A stretch of DNA of 64,000 nt from Galdieria sulphuraria (lineage: Eukaryota; Rhodophyta; Bangiophyceae; Galdieriales; Galdieriaceae). The position numbers and the translations under genes are program-made. The notes under the pieces are model-generated. The model was not told where the DNA came from, did not search any database, and saw only the letters and a program-made list of their open reading frames with translations. Of the stretch, positions 46,896 to 61,232 are shown in pieces (the stretch's first letter is position 1; each line of letters opens with the position of its first letter). The DNA lies in the NCBI RefSeq assembly GCF_000341285.1, contig NW_005178468.1:164051-228050 (forward strand). Direction: 5' to 3'.

Positions 46896-48523
46896 ATGTA
46901 TTGTGCAAGTGAGTGACCTTCCTTTGTACTGTTTTGTTTCTCATTATCTTTTGTAAAGTTTCCGGAGTTGTTCCCGACGAACCGGTAGTGTCCAAGAAGA
47001 GTGGACACCTTTTTGAGAAACGACTTATACTAAAGCACATTCAAACGACAGGAAAGTGTCCTGTATCTGGCGAAGACTTGACGGAAGACGATTTGATAGC
47101 TGTTCAGGAAAATGTTGTTGTTCGACCAAGGACCTCGAGTGCAACTAGTATACCAGGTTTGCTTTCGTTGTTTCAGAGCGAGTGGGATTCTGTTGTGTCG
47201 GAACTGTACCAATTAAAAAAACAGTTGCACGATACCAAGCAACAATTAGCACAAACGCTTTATGAGAATGATGCTGCGAAGCGTGTTATTGCTCGGCTAT
47301 TGAAAGAAAGAGATGAAGCTTTGGAAGTAGCGAAACAGGGAACTGCAAATACAGGAACAACGGCCAACGGTGCTTTGAATAATGAGGAAGCAGCTGAACA
47401 AGTCAACAAAGTCACTAATACTGAGAAAGACTGTAGTATGGAAGTTGAAGATACAGGAGTTGATCTACTTCCTCCTCAAGTTTTGGAGCAATTTGACAAA
47501 ACCTCACAAGAGCTTATTGCTTATCGAAAAAATAGAAAAGTGTCACCTTCTCTACTTTCAAAAGAAAAACTGGAATCTTTCAGAGAAGAGAAGCTTTTCA
47601 AAGTGCATACCGGAAAGGAAAAGGAAATCGTAGCACTTGCTCAGTCGCGGGAGGACTCCTGCTTATTATTTAGCGCCGGAAAAGACAAAACAGTTAAATT
47701 CTTCACATTAGATACAGAAAAGACACTTACCAGTTTTTCTGCACATAAGGCTCCGTTGACCGATCTAGTCGTGCATCCCAATGAGAATATACTGATTACT
47801 AGTAGTATGGATAAGACAGCAGTAGTTTGGCATTGGGAAGATGGCGACAAACCGAAACCGAAGGCTTTCAACACTGTGAATATTCATGAAGGCGTTGTTA
47901 CTCAAATTTTTCTTCATCCTTGTTTATCTTATTTTGGAACGGCCTCTGAAGATTGTACTTGGGCGTTTCATGACCTGGAAACTGGTGACTGTTTGAGTCG
48001 AACCACCAAAGGACCAACTGGCATTGCATCTATTGCGATTCATCCGGATGGTCTTATTCTAGGAACTGGCTTCAACAGTGGTGAATTGAATATTTGGGAT
48101 ATAAGAGAAATGAAAGTGGCATTAAGTCTTTGTGAAAGGTCTTCATTTGAGGATACTAGTAAGATATGTTCATTGAGTTTTTCAGAAAACGGCTACCATA
48201 TGGCGTCGATGAACAATAACCGCATTGACTTGTGGGATCTTCGTAAACCAGGCACTCCTGTAAGAAATTGGAATGTTGTTGAAGGTCGAAAGTGTTGTTT
48301 TGATTCTTCGGGTGTGTATCTTGGCTTACTTTGCGCACATGAAATGAAGATTATAGAAACCAAAAAAGGTGTAGAGTGCTTAAACATTGTTTCCAGTCGT
48401 GATCTATCCTCGAATGATAGTTTGACAACAATGTTATTATTGAAAGATATGGAACGCATCATACTTGGAGATGTGAAAGGATCCCTTCATGTGTTGAGTA
48501 ATTCAAATTCATCGGCAGAATAA
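46896..48523 (+). CDS. PRP19: PRP19 U-box ubiquitin ligase, spliceosome subunit
   Basis: Scaffold of the NineTeen complex in spliceosome activation, also a ubiquitin ligase in DNA repair. A 13-nt first coding exon (46896-46908) and a 50-bp intron precede exon 2 (46959-48523), giving 525 aa. The U-box begins at residue 1 (MYCAISGVVPDEPVVSKKSG) and runs to about 70. A coiled-coil tetramerisation helix follows (LYQLKKQLHDTKQQLAQTL), then a linker and about seven WD40 repeats from residue 215, e.g. LFSAGKDKTVKFF and ILITSSMDKTAVVWHW. Confidence 0.96.
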
Positions 48524-48621
48524 CTCCAAGTGCAATGGAATGATATTTGAAAGCCAACTTGTGTAACTATTTGGCAAAACAACACGGAATGTTTTATTTC
48601 TATATTAGGATACGGCCACTA

Positions 48622-50818
<2,197 letters not shown>

Positions 50819-52263
50819 ATGCGCCATTTTTGGTCATCCAAGGGCGCTGGCGGAACTGTTTTGAAGCTTATCTTTTGCTTTCTAACTGTCTTTTATTTGA
50901 CTTTTGCGTTTGAAAAAAGTTTCCGTTCACAAGAAGAAGACAGAAAACAGAGTATAGCTAAACCTCTTCTGTCATTGCTGTGGGCCTCAGAGTTTGAGGT
51001 TTGTATCTGAACTATATATTTTTTGGTGTCACCAGTATTGAAACGACATAGTCACAAACAGGTTTTGGCTCAGAAGCGTGGAGTTTTGTACAGGGTTTAT
51101 TATCTTATCCAGTAAAACTTCGTCTGTGGCATATAGGTACAGAACCGTGGGACAAGAAAGCCAAGGTCTTGAGTGATGAAAGATCGAACCTGCTCCAGAG
51201 TTTATGGTGTGGCAAGGCTTGTTCTTCCAAAAAAGTGTCGTCTGAAGAGAAAGTAGACTTTCTAGTGCTTCATTCAGTTCCACCCGATTGGGTTTCTCCC
51301 TTGGAAAAGTGTGGTTTATGCAAAGCGGCAAAATTCAAAGTTGGTAGAGCCATGTTCGAAACCACCGGAGTTCCTGAAAAATGGGTCAAGTTGCTGAATG
51401 ATACTGTTGACGAAATCTGGGTTCCTTCGCAGTTCCATAAGAAAACGTTTTCCAGTAATGGCGTTGTGAAGAGGAAGATAAGAGTTATTCCTCAACCAAT
51501 TGATCAGGAAAGCTTTGGGAAGTTGCCTATTCCACAGAGAGTATCTCTTCTCGGTGATTGTGCGAATCGCTTTGTCTTTCTGTCTATCTTCAAATGGGAG
51601 GTTCGTAAGGGTGTGGATATATTACTGAAAGCATATATGCAAGAGTTTTCGGAGCGAGATGATGTGTGTTTGATTCTGTTGACTCGAGGCAAAGGTTTAT
51701 CAGCTAATGAAATCAAACAGCGTGTCACCAAATTTTTAAAGAAGAATAATATTGTCGCTTCGAATCTTCCTCGACTTGAAGTTCTTGAGTCGAGCAAAAA
51801 GGACATGTTGAATTTGGCTACTTTGTATGTCTCAGTTGACGCATTCGTCCTTCCAACGAGAGGCGAAGGTTGGGGACGTCCTATAATGGAAGCAATGGCC
51901 TGTGGAACGCCTGTGATTGCAACCAATTGGAGTGGTCAAACAGAATATCTCAATGCGAAGACTGGCTTTCCTATTCCAGTTGAAGAAATTGTGACCTACT
52001 CAGAAGGTCCGGGTTTTGCAGAGTTATATAAGGATGAATTGGAAATTTCTGCAGCTTCATTTCGAAACCAACTTTGGGCCAAGCCCTCTGAACAGCAATT
52101 TCGCAGTTTAATGCGTTGGGTATTTACAAACCCATCAGCAGCAAAGAAAATAGCATTGCAAGCAAGGAAAGAGATTTTATCGAAGTTTTCTCCTCGAGCA
52201 GTTGCCAGTCTGGTTGTTCGAAGACTTGTGGAACTGAAAGATGCTTCAATGAAAGTATCTTAA
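50819..52263 (+). CDS. Family GT4 glycosyltransferase, type II membrane-anchored
   Basis: Retaining glycosyltransferase of the GT-B fold. Exons 50819-51002 and 51062-52263 give 461 aa. Residues 15-31 form a signal anchor (LKLIFCFLTVFYLTFAF), pointing to ER/Golgi. The N-domain starts FGSEAWSFVQGL, with VPSQFHKKTF and IRVIPQPID. The C-domain has the family E-x7-E motif in EGWGRPIMEAMACGTPVIATNWSG. Donor and acceptor sugars cannot be told. The donor site GTATCT rather than the nearer GTTTGT is needed to keep frame. Confidence 0.9.
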
Positions 52264-52622
52264 GTTGTGTATGAAAGAATGTATTCACATCATATCTTAT
52301 ATTGAGAGAAGAGAAGTTGATATGGACTTTCATTTGAGAGTTGTTTCATTTTGATTTGGCAGCTTTTACAGACATTTTTCGTATATTCTATAATGACCAA
52401 TGTTATATCGAATACACTATATGGCGTTTTCAAAGTATCTAATTTTAGTCTGTGAAATAGGCTTTCATGGATTTCATTAAAATTTATTATTACTGTTGAT
52501 TGAGGGGTTGCTTGTTTTGTTTGCCTATTGGGTTTTATGACTATTATATCCGTTTCAATATTGAATAGAAGTGGAAAAGGTACGTGAAAAGCTACTCTGT
52601 AAAAGAATTCATTCTTCCCCGA
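52264..52622. other. Intergenic stretch before delta-COP
   Basis: About 359 bp of AT-rich DNA with the glycosyltransferase 3' flank and presumed delta-COP promoter. No supported ORF. Confidence 0.45.
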
Positions 52623-54358
52623 ATGATAACAACTGTTCACTGGCGGAGCGGAAAGACCGCTTTGAAGAGTTTCTTTCTTGATTACCACCAAGACCTCTGA
52701 CGGTTTTAATATATTCGGAAATCATTACCCTATTGTCTATTCTAGTTCTAAATTTTTGTGTTTTAGTTTTATTGTCCCGGCAGTTTGTTGAAATAAGTCG
52801 GATCCGAGTAGAAAGCTTGTTGTCGGCGTTTCCAAGGCTTATAGGCAGTAGTAAACAACACACTTATGTTGAAACCGAAAGCGTGCGATATCTGTATCAA
52901 CCCTTGGAGTCCTTGTATGTGGTCATAATAACTACCAAAGGGAGCAACGTGGTGGAAGATCTCGAAACGCTTCGTTTGATTTGCAAACTTATTCCGGAGT
53001 ATCTGCCCATCTATGCAAGTCTTGATGAGGAAAGTATTGTTGAAGCCGCCTTCGAATTGATAGCTGCCTTTGATGAAGTTGTTGACTGGGGTGGTTTGCG
53101 TGAAAGCGTCGATGTTCAACAAGTGCATGCTTTGACGGAAATGTTCAGTCACGAAGAGAAATTAGCCAACATGATCAAAGAGTCAAAGATGTTGGAAGCC
53201 AAAGAAGTTGCCAAGAGACGAGCAGAAAGTCTCAGTCGAGAAAAGTCGGAAAGAGAAAAGCTGCACAAATTGGGTTCGGATTTTGGACGTCTCCAAGGCC
53301 GTTCGTTTGGAGGAATATCCGCAGAAACCTATCAAGCCTCGATGGCTATGCCAGAGACGGGATTCACTTTTACTGGTATGTCTAACTATGGAAATTTGGA
53401 TAGTAAAAGTTTGCAGTCTTCGGCTGCTGTTGAAAGCAGTAAGGTCGTGTCTGCCGGTATTGGTGGGAAAGGCTTAAGTTTGGGTGGCAATCGAAAGCAA
53501 GATGCTGTTTTGGAAGCATTACAGAAAGAAGGCGAACTAGTGAAAAGTTCCAACTCCCAAACAGGAATTTTTTCTGAAGAAAGAAAGAATCGCAATCTTA
53601 ATATCAACATGAAAAGTCCAGTCTTACAAGAAGCTGTGCATTTTGTTGCTCAGGAAGATATTGTTTTGGAAATGAATAGAGATGGCGTGATTCACAGCTT
53701 TGAAATCAAGGGCAACCTGATATTGCAAGTATCAGATTCGGCAAAAGCTTCTATTCGTATTCATACAAAGCTTGGAGATATGGAAGCATTTCAAGTTCGT
53801 ACTCATCCGAATATTGATAAGAATCTTTGGACGTCTTCACAAGTCTTAGGTCTTAGAGACGCATCACGTGGTTTTCCTGTAGGAAGTCCACTGAGTATTT
53901 TAAGATGGCGTTTAACAAGTTCTGAAGAGAAAATGATTCCGCTTTCTATTAATTGTTGGCCTGCAGAATCGTCAACAGAGACCGTCGTTATTATAGAATA
54001 TGAACTTGTTGCTATTCGGGAATTGGAAAACGTGGCTATTCATATTCCAGTGCCTAAGAGTGCAAGTACACCAAAGCTACGAGGTGTGGATGGAGAATTT
54101 ACTTTCAACTCTCGTTCAGGAATGGTGGAATGGAATGTGTCGATTATAGATAAGGATAAGCCTCAAGGATCTCTGGAGTTTGTTACAGAACCTGCTGCAG
54201 CTACCAGCTTCTTTCCTGTTCAAGTATCTTTTATAAGTAATGAAATATATGGTGACATTGGAATAGAGTCAGTAAGAGGTTCTTCTGATGAATCGGAATA
54301 TAAGTTTTCTTTTGAAAAATTATTGACTACGGAACGCTATTCCATTGTACATGATTGA
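52623..54358 (+). CDS. ARCN1: Coatomer subunit delta (archain)
   Basis: Subunit of the COPI vesicle coat that returns cargo from Golgi to ER. The main exon (52767-54358) has the longin-like N-domain (LLSRQFVEISRIRVESLLSAFP, YVETESVRYLYQPLESLYV, LIAAFDEVVDWGG), a charged helix with SHEEKLANMI, a Gly/Ser linker and a C-terminal mu-homology domain (HSFEIKGNLILQVSD, LRWRLTSSEE, PLSINCWPAESS). The first exon is less sure: ATG at 52623 with 46 nt and a 98-bp intron gives RSGKTALKILLSRQF in phase and 545 aa. A frame running through from 52733 lacks an ATG. Confidence 0.92.
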
Positions 54359-54404
54359 AGAGATTCCTTTTGGGAATCTATGACACTCCAAGTAAACAAC
54401 TCAT

Positions 54405-56782
54405 ATGAAAATTGTTGCTTCTCTTCAAACCATATGTTTGAACGTTATTGTCTTTGAATGGGAGAATATTCATAGAGAGTTCGTTGAGAGACTCCCAAAG
54501 GACCTCTTGAATATCCTTGTGGAAAAGTTCTCAACGGACAGAAAACTGTCTTTTCGGGTTCTCCAATGGTAAGAGTATAGATGCTCTAGGAAGCCCTTAT
54601 TGTGTATCATTCGTGCTTAGGTTGGAAGGAACTGAGTTTCAACAGCTTAATTTGAGCAGTCAGGCGGGAAGAGTGAGTGATGATTGGATGAGCCCTATTT
54701 CCACTTTTTTGCTTGAAGCGCTTGTACTATCTTTTTGTGTACACTTGACTGATGAAGGTTTGTATAAGTTAACTTCTTCACAAGAAGACTTGCATAAAGA
54801 CTCCCCCTTGACTTGTTCACTGAAACTATTGGACCTTTCCGGTTGTAGTCAACTTTCAAACGTAGGAATGGAAGCTCTTAGCTACTTTAGAAGTTTGGAA
54901 ACCTTGGTTCTTGATCATTGTTCCTCGCTTGGAAACATATCGTTGTCATACATTCGTGACATTCCCTGTTTGAAGAGTCTGAGTATTGCTTGTTGCGATA
55001 AAATTTCTGGAAGTGGGTTGGAACAACTTTTTTACTTGAAGCGTTTGGAGTTTTTAAACCTTTCAAGTTGCTCTCGGATTACTTCCGATGCATTATTGCA
55101 CATTGGCAGCCTGAAGAATTTAAAGCATTTAAAACTACGTAACTGCGCTAGGGTTGACAATAGAGCTCTAGAACATATTGGAAATTTGACGAGTTTGGAG
55201 ACCTTGGAACTCTATGAATGCGTCAAGATTGATGATAATGGTTTGAAATATCTTCAAAAGTGCTCTCAGATTCGTCATCTTTGTCTTTCTGGAACTTGTA
55301 TCAGTGCAGATGGGATTGCATCTCTTGCTGATATATTTATGCCTCATTTAGAGAATCTCCATTTAACTCGTTGTTCAAATTTAGTGGGGTCTCAATTTTC
55401 AGTATCGTTGAGAAAACTTTCCAAGAATATGAAACGGTTGCAGTTGAGATATCTGCATTGTGTTGACGATGAGGTAAGAAAGAACTATCTAGAAGTGCAT
55501 TTTTATTGAGAAATTGGGAGGTTCTTCAAGCAATAAGCGATTCATTTCCTCAATTAGAAAGTTTGAACTTGACAGACTGTCGATATGTGACGGACAGAGG
55601 AATTTCTTGGCTTGAGAAGTTATCCTCACTTTCTATGTTGAAACTTGGAGGAACGAGCGTTAGTGACTATGGAATTTTACGTATAAAAGACCTTTTGAAA
55701 AGGATATCGGAGCTTGATATATCATCTTGTATCCTATGTAGTGAAAAAATTACTAGTCATATTTTGAATAACGTAGAGCACTTGAAAGTTTTAGATATTT
55801 CTAACAATCCTCAATTGACGAAGAATTCTTGGAGTCTATCTTACCAAAATTTTCTTAAAAGGTTCGTTACTGTTATCTATGTTTGCAAAAGATTTCTCGC
55901 CAAACTTGTTTAATAAGACTGCCTCTAAAAACCTTAGTAATTGAAGAAGGGGGCACACTGGGAAAAGACTTCTTGACGAGTGTTGCCTGTCTATTCCCTA
56001 AACTGGAGACTTTATTGTTGTCAAAATGTCGCATTGACGGTGATGACTTCAAAGCATTTACAGATTTTGGCTGTTTGAGACATTTAAAGTTGTCTCATTG
56101 TGAGGTATCGAAACCATTCAAATTTGACTTTTTGATTTCTTTGAAGAACGCCTTGCAACATTTGAATTTGAGCAGTTGTCATTTTGTGACTGACGACCTT
56201 TGTACCATTATTGGTGAACTTATCAATTTAGAAAGTCTCAATTTGAAGAATTGTCGCAACGTTACCAATCGAGCGCTCTTATCTTTATATTCCTTATCGC
56301 ATTTATCCTATCTTAATCTCCGTGGATGTCCATTAAGTCAAGAAGCAGTTTGGTTACTTGAGCGAAACTTGAACAGTATTTCTGTACTAAAATATGATAT
56401 GACCAATTGCACTGGTTTTTATCAGATAACTCTTGGCTTACAACAACATTATTATTATTATTCGCGAGGTCTGAGTCCATCAAGTGATGATATCTCAAAT
56501 AGTTTTGTTGAACCAGCAAATATTTTAGAAAGAGAAGAACGAGCGAGTCGTCTAGGAATGGGATACTCCTCCTTTCCTCCTTTTGGTAAAGATTGTTCGC
56601 AATCATTGGACTCTTGTAATGTAACAAAGTCAATTGGCAGTTTTCGAAGGAGAAGACGTAAGAATAGAGCTGAAGAGTCGTTTTCATTATCACCTTGCAA
56701 TGGAAAACAAGATACTCATTCCAAATTCTTTTTGTATATGGATAGTGTTCATCTTCTGGAAGAATTTGTAAAGCATTATTGA
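54405..56782 (+). CDS. F-box and leucine-rich-repeat protein (FBXL type)
   Basis: Likely substrate receptor of an SCF ubiquitin ligase. Exons 54405-54568, 54621-55473, 55521-55861 and 55918-56782 give 740 aa. The ATG at 54405 yields an F-box-like start, RLPKDLLNILVEKFSTDRKLSF (residues about 33-60). It is followed by some fifteen Cys-containing LRRs of the FBXL kind (e.g. LKLLDLSGCSQLSNVG, LKHLKLRNCARVDNRAL, LESLNLKNCRNVTNRAL). The last 120 residues leave the repeat pattern: a Tyr4 run, then a basic FRRRRRKNR and a helical end. The F-box is degenerate, so SCF membership is an inference. Confidence 0.87.
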
Positions 56783-56793
56783 TGATCCAATGT

Positions 56794-58614
56794 TTATAGT
56801 CTTTCTAAAACAACAATGCATTCCATATGTGGAGTGTGTGGGAACATATCCACAGGCTGTACACTTACTAGTCGATATCTTTGTACAAGACACAAACTTT
56901 CCAAGTCTCTTACTTGGGTTGCAGGGTTGCAACTTACATACACTATTCTCTTTGGTTTGAGCCATCTAAGCCATTTTATCAATGTTGGATGCAAACCTCC
57001 TCGAGGAGGATCGACGATGACAACATTTGGAGACAATATACCATTTCTGTGAAAGAGTCTTTGAACTTCAGGATCTTGTAAGGAAGACTTTTCAAGATTC
57101 GCGAGGATAAATTCTGCATTTCCTACTCCATTGATTTCCGCATTGACTTTTGCCATTTGGATGGCTTCTTCAACCACATCGATACCATAAACGTATTTAC
57201 AATCTGCTGCGAGACACAATCCTATGCTTCCAATTCCACAAAAGAGATCTAATAAGACATCTTCCATTTTCAAATGGGCAGCTTCTCGTACAAGTTGATA
57301 TAGTTTCTCTGTTTGCATTGGATTCGTTTGAAAGAAACAATTGGCCGTAAATCTCAAGGTTCGTCCCAATATATAGTGTTGAATATAATTACAACCGTAC
57401 AATACTTGTTCCTCCTCACCCTTTGATGCACCACCTTTGGATGTCGTAAAGTTCTGCACAATAGATCTAATACAAGGAAATTGCCTTCCCAATTCCAGTG
57501 CAAGTGGCTTTAGTCGGTTGGAATCTTCACCAAAAGACGTTACGAAATTGACCATAACTTCCGTTTCATTCTGTTCATTATGTGCTGTTCTAATTACCAA
57601 GTTTCTCAAAAAGCCTTGGTGAGAATAAACATCATAGGCAGTGGTATGCATTTCACTCGTTCGCTTCTGAACCAATTTCATTATATCGTTGGCTATGGTC
57701 TCCTGTATGTGACAATATTCTATTGGCAAAACTTTATCAAAATGTCCAGACGGTTTTAAACCCAACACAAAGTTTCCTTCATTTGTTTCAAACACTGCTT
57801 CCTGTCTCCTCAATTTATTCTCTTCTATGACTAGCGAAACTCTCTCGCTTTCAGACAAATGGTCGCCAGGAATCCAACGCCTAGTACCGAAACTAAATTC
57901 CTAATACTATATTATTTACTACTGCGAGGGTTGATCATAACTCACCATCTTATTTCGATATCCAAATATAATAGGAGAGCCAACGATTGGCTTCATAACA
58001 TTCTCCACAGTATGATTCAAACGAGTCAATAAACTTTCAAAGTGCCAAAGTACTTGCTGATATTTTTGTTCCAGTTGCTTTTCATATGAAATATGTTGGA
58101 ACTTGCAACCACCACAACCAAATTGCCCAAAGTGTTTGCACAAAGGTTCTACTTCATAAGGTGAGTGTTCGACAACTTGAGTAACTTTGGCGTTGGCATA
58201 GGAACTTCTCACACGTCCAACAACAACTTTGACTAGTTGTCCTGGGACGGAGTGTGGTACCATAACGACATATCTTCCTATACGAGATATACCGTCTCCA
58301 CCAGAAACCAAACTTTGTATTCTTAGTTCCAACTCTTCACCTCTTTTAAGCGGAACTTTTTGAGTATTTGATTCTTTGGATTGAGTTTCGTTGGTATGAT
58401 TAGAAGCCTTCAGTGAGTGTGCAGTATTCGTACAAGACACTCTGACTGGAAGTCCCAAAAATCTAGTCGCACGATATTCTGGTATGCCTTCCAAAAAGCT
58501 TCTTTGTCTTATAAGGCTGACAGTATATATACTCTTACGAATATGTTTGCATAAAGTGGATGCGTATTGCTTGTATAAGAAGCCTGTCGATGAGTAGATA
58601 AAAGTGCAGTGCAT
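56794..58614 (-). CDS. TrmA/RumA-type RNA (uracil-5)-methyltransferase
   Basis: SAM-dependent enzyme making 5-methyluridine in tRNA or rRNA. Exons 57946-58614 and 56794-57900 (45-bp intron) give 591 aa from Met at 58614. A TRAM-like segment (SLVSGGDGISRIGRYVVMVP) precedes the iron-sulfur-type cysteines CKHFGQFGCGGCKFQHI. The catalytic domain has FTANCFFQTNPMQTEKLY, SAM motif LLDLFCGIGSIGLCLA, VDPPRGGLH and the nucleophile Cys in YVSCNPATQ. The N-terminal 80 residues are likely an organelle targeting peptide. A longer frame begins at 58650 but would overlap the divergent gene's start. Confidence 0.93.
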
Positions 58615-58624
58615 CGATAATGAA

Positions 58625-60509
58625 ATGAATGCTACAATATTTAGGATCATTTTGAAGATTGTGATAATGATGAATGCTTTTATTATTTGTAGCTCATTTA
58701 GGAGAAACTTTCATTGTAAAAGCTGTTGTAGCAAAGCTTTTTGGTTGCGTAGTGATAAGTTGCCTGTCAAGTATGATTGGTTTTCAGCTTATCACTGGAA
58801 ACAAAGTTCCAAACGAAATTTCTCTAAAAGAAAAATAGTGCTACTTGCTGTTTCCTTACCCAACGAGACAGATGTGGCTATTATTGGTTCAGGAATAGGA
58901 GGATTGGTAACTGCAACCCAACTTGCCAAAAAAGGAGTTCGAGTGTCAGTATTTGAAAAGTATCTTATTCCTGGAGGTAGCTCGGGTTATTTTACGAAGA
59001 ATGGATTTACTTTTGACGTTGGTGCCAGTATGATATTTGGTTTGGGTAACAAAGGAACTACCAATACTTTGACACGAGCGCTTGCTGCAGTTGGAATAGA
59101 ATTGGAGACTATTCCAGACCCTGTTCAGATACACTATCACTTACCTGATAATATTGATATCCGAGTACATAGAAATTATGAACAGTTTCTGGAAGAGCTA
59201 CAAACACATTTTCCGCATGGTATGTAACTTGTTTCTTTGCTTTTGTTTAGTTGAAGTCTGCAATTCAGAAAGACAAGGAATTGAAAACTTTTATGATGAA
59301 TGTTGGAAAGTATTTCATTGTTTGAATTCGATTGAGCTTCTATCTTTGGAGGAACCCTATTATTTGTTTCGAGTATTTCGAGAGAATCCTTTGGCTTGTT
59401 TGGGACTGGCCAAATATTTACCATTGAATACTGGAGATATTGCTAGAAAATATATATCGGATCCTGTTGTTTTAGCATTTATTGACTTAGAATGTTATTG
59501 TTGGTCTGTTGTTGATGCTAACAAGACTCCTATGATAAATGCTGGAATGGTTTTTGGCGATCGTCATTATGGCGGCATTCATTATCCAAAGGGAGGAGTT
59601 GGTAGTATTGCTCGTAACTTAGTCAAAGGTTTGGAGTCGCTGGGAGGCTCCATACATTATGGAGCTCCAGTCGTTGGCATTCTTTGTGACCATTCGAAAG
59701 ACTCTTTTGGAAGAAAGCTGACTTATACAAAAGGTATTCAACTTAAGAATCGACATATTGTAACTTCCCGATATGTAGTTTCCAATGCTACTCGTTGGAA
59801 TACTTTTGACCAATTGCTACCTGATGGCTTTCTTCCAGTTATGGAACAAAGATGGAGAGAAAGTTATCAAATGTCTCCCAGTTTTCTAAGTATTCACGTT
59901 GTAGTGGATGCGAATCGACTATCTTATCCTATCACAGATTGTCATCATATTGTGTTGGAGAGTTGGAAAGAAATGGAAACTGCCAAAGATGCACAGGGAA
60001 CTATATTCTTATCTATTCCAACTGTATTGGATGCTTCATTGGCACCTGTTGGATATCACATCTTTCATATATTTACTCCAAGTTGGATGGAAGAATGGAC
60101 CGGATTATCTCCTGAAGCATATAAAGAAAAGAAACAAACTCTCAGCAACCATATTTTGGCTCGTTTAGAGAAGAAAGTCTTTCCTGGTTTGACAAGTGCC
60201 ATTCAGCAAACCACTGTTGGTACTCCAAGAACTCATCGTCGTTTTCTTTCCAGGCTGGATGGTACTTATGGACCCATTCCTAAAAGAAAACTACCAGGAT
60301 TGTTAACAATGCCTCTGAATAGGACAAGCATTGAAAAACTATATTGTGTAGGCGATAGTACATTTCCGGGACAAGGACTTAATGCAGTTGCATTTTCTAG
60401 TTTTTCTTGTAGTCATCGCATTGCAGCAGATATGGATTTGGTACCTCATTTACCTGATTGGTTAGATCGTTGGTTGAGTTGGTGGATATCTTATAGTCGG
60501 TTTTTATAA
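58625..60509 (+). CDS. CRTISO: Prolycopene (carotenoid) isomerase CRTISO
   Basis: FAD-binding isomerase turning poly-cis lycopene to all-trans in the plastid. Exons 58625-59219 and 59269-60509 give 611 aa. The dinucleotide-binding loop is AIIGSGIGGLVTATQLAKKG, with an FEKYLIPGGSSGYF follow-on. CRTISO-specific blocks: FYDECWKVFHCLNSIELLSLEEP, FGDRHYGGIHYPKGGVGSIA and C-terminal GDSTFPGQGLNAVAFSSFSCSHRIAAD. The first 75 residues are basic and make a transit peptide. In-frame Met codons also lie at 58604 and 58667; 58625 or 58667 avoid overlap with the divergent gene. Confidence 0.94.
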
Positions 60510-60526
60510 GTGTAGAAATAAAGGAT

Positions 60527-61177
60527 ATGGTTGCCTCATACGAAGAAGAAGAGAAAGAATTGGGAAAGATTCTGAAGAGATATAGTGCTAGAAAGAGAAA
60601 ATGTAAACGTTCTCTAATAGACGACGCTTCTGAAGAGGATGAAGAAGAAGCCGCTTATAGAAGGTAACAAGTAGCCTCATTTTGTTTTGTTCCGTTGGTT
60701 ACTAGCTTTTCTTTTTAGAGAACGTATACGTGTCCTAAGAGAAGCACAGAAAGTGAAAGAGAAGAGTAACTGGTTGAATTGGGTGGACAACAAAGTGGAC
60801 AACGTTCCAGAAGAAGAAAAAAAGGAAAACTCAGCCATGGAAGGCTTGAAATATAACTTTGCACAAGAACAGACAGATGTTCAAGATGAGCGTATGATTG
60901 CGTATATTGAAAAAGAAGTTTCCAAGAGATATCGCCGCGAAACAGAGCAAGAAAATGCGAATCAAGTTATCATTCCTTCACAGTGGGAACAGATTCAACA
61001 ACTGAAACGTCAGTTGGGAGTAAGTATTCTCTCAAGATTGAGTATGTGTCCTTCTTACTCATTTTTTAGCTTCCTTTATCCAAAAAGTCATACCAGTCAG
61101 AGGCTATTCTTCCAGCGGGAGGTATGGAAGAAGTTTTAGTTGGTGAGAATTCTTCTACAAGCCGCAGTTATAAATAA
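60527..61177 (+). CDS. TLS1/C9orf78-family protein, splicing-associated
   Basis: Small hydrophilic protein. Exons 60527-60663, 60719-61019 and 61070-61177 give 181 aa. It has an acidic tract (EEDEEEA), a helix RVLREAQKVKEK and the family block FAQEQTDVQDERMIAYIEKEVSKRYRR (human: FSAETNRRDEDADMMKYIETELKKR). Fission-yeast Tls1 acts in splicing of shelterin factors; human C9orf78 binds the spliceosome. Assignment rests on this one block. The start is 17 bp after the CRTISO stop. Confidence 0.75.
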
Positions 61178-61232
61178 GTATGGGATGGTCTTCTCGTTTT
61201 ATTATTCATGTACAATGAGAATATATTATCAG

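Noticed and set aside
46913-46958. Hydrophobic leader upstream of PRP19 suggesting a signal peptide
   Set aside because: It is intron sequence read through; the 13-nt exon supplies the conserved U-box start.
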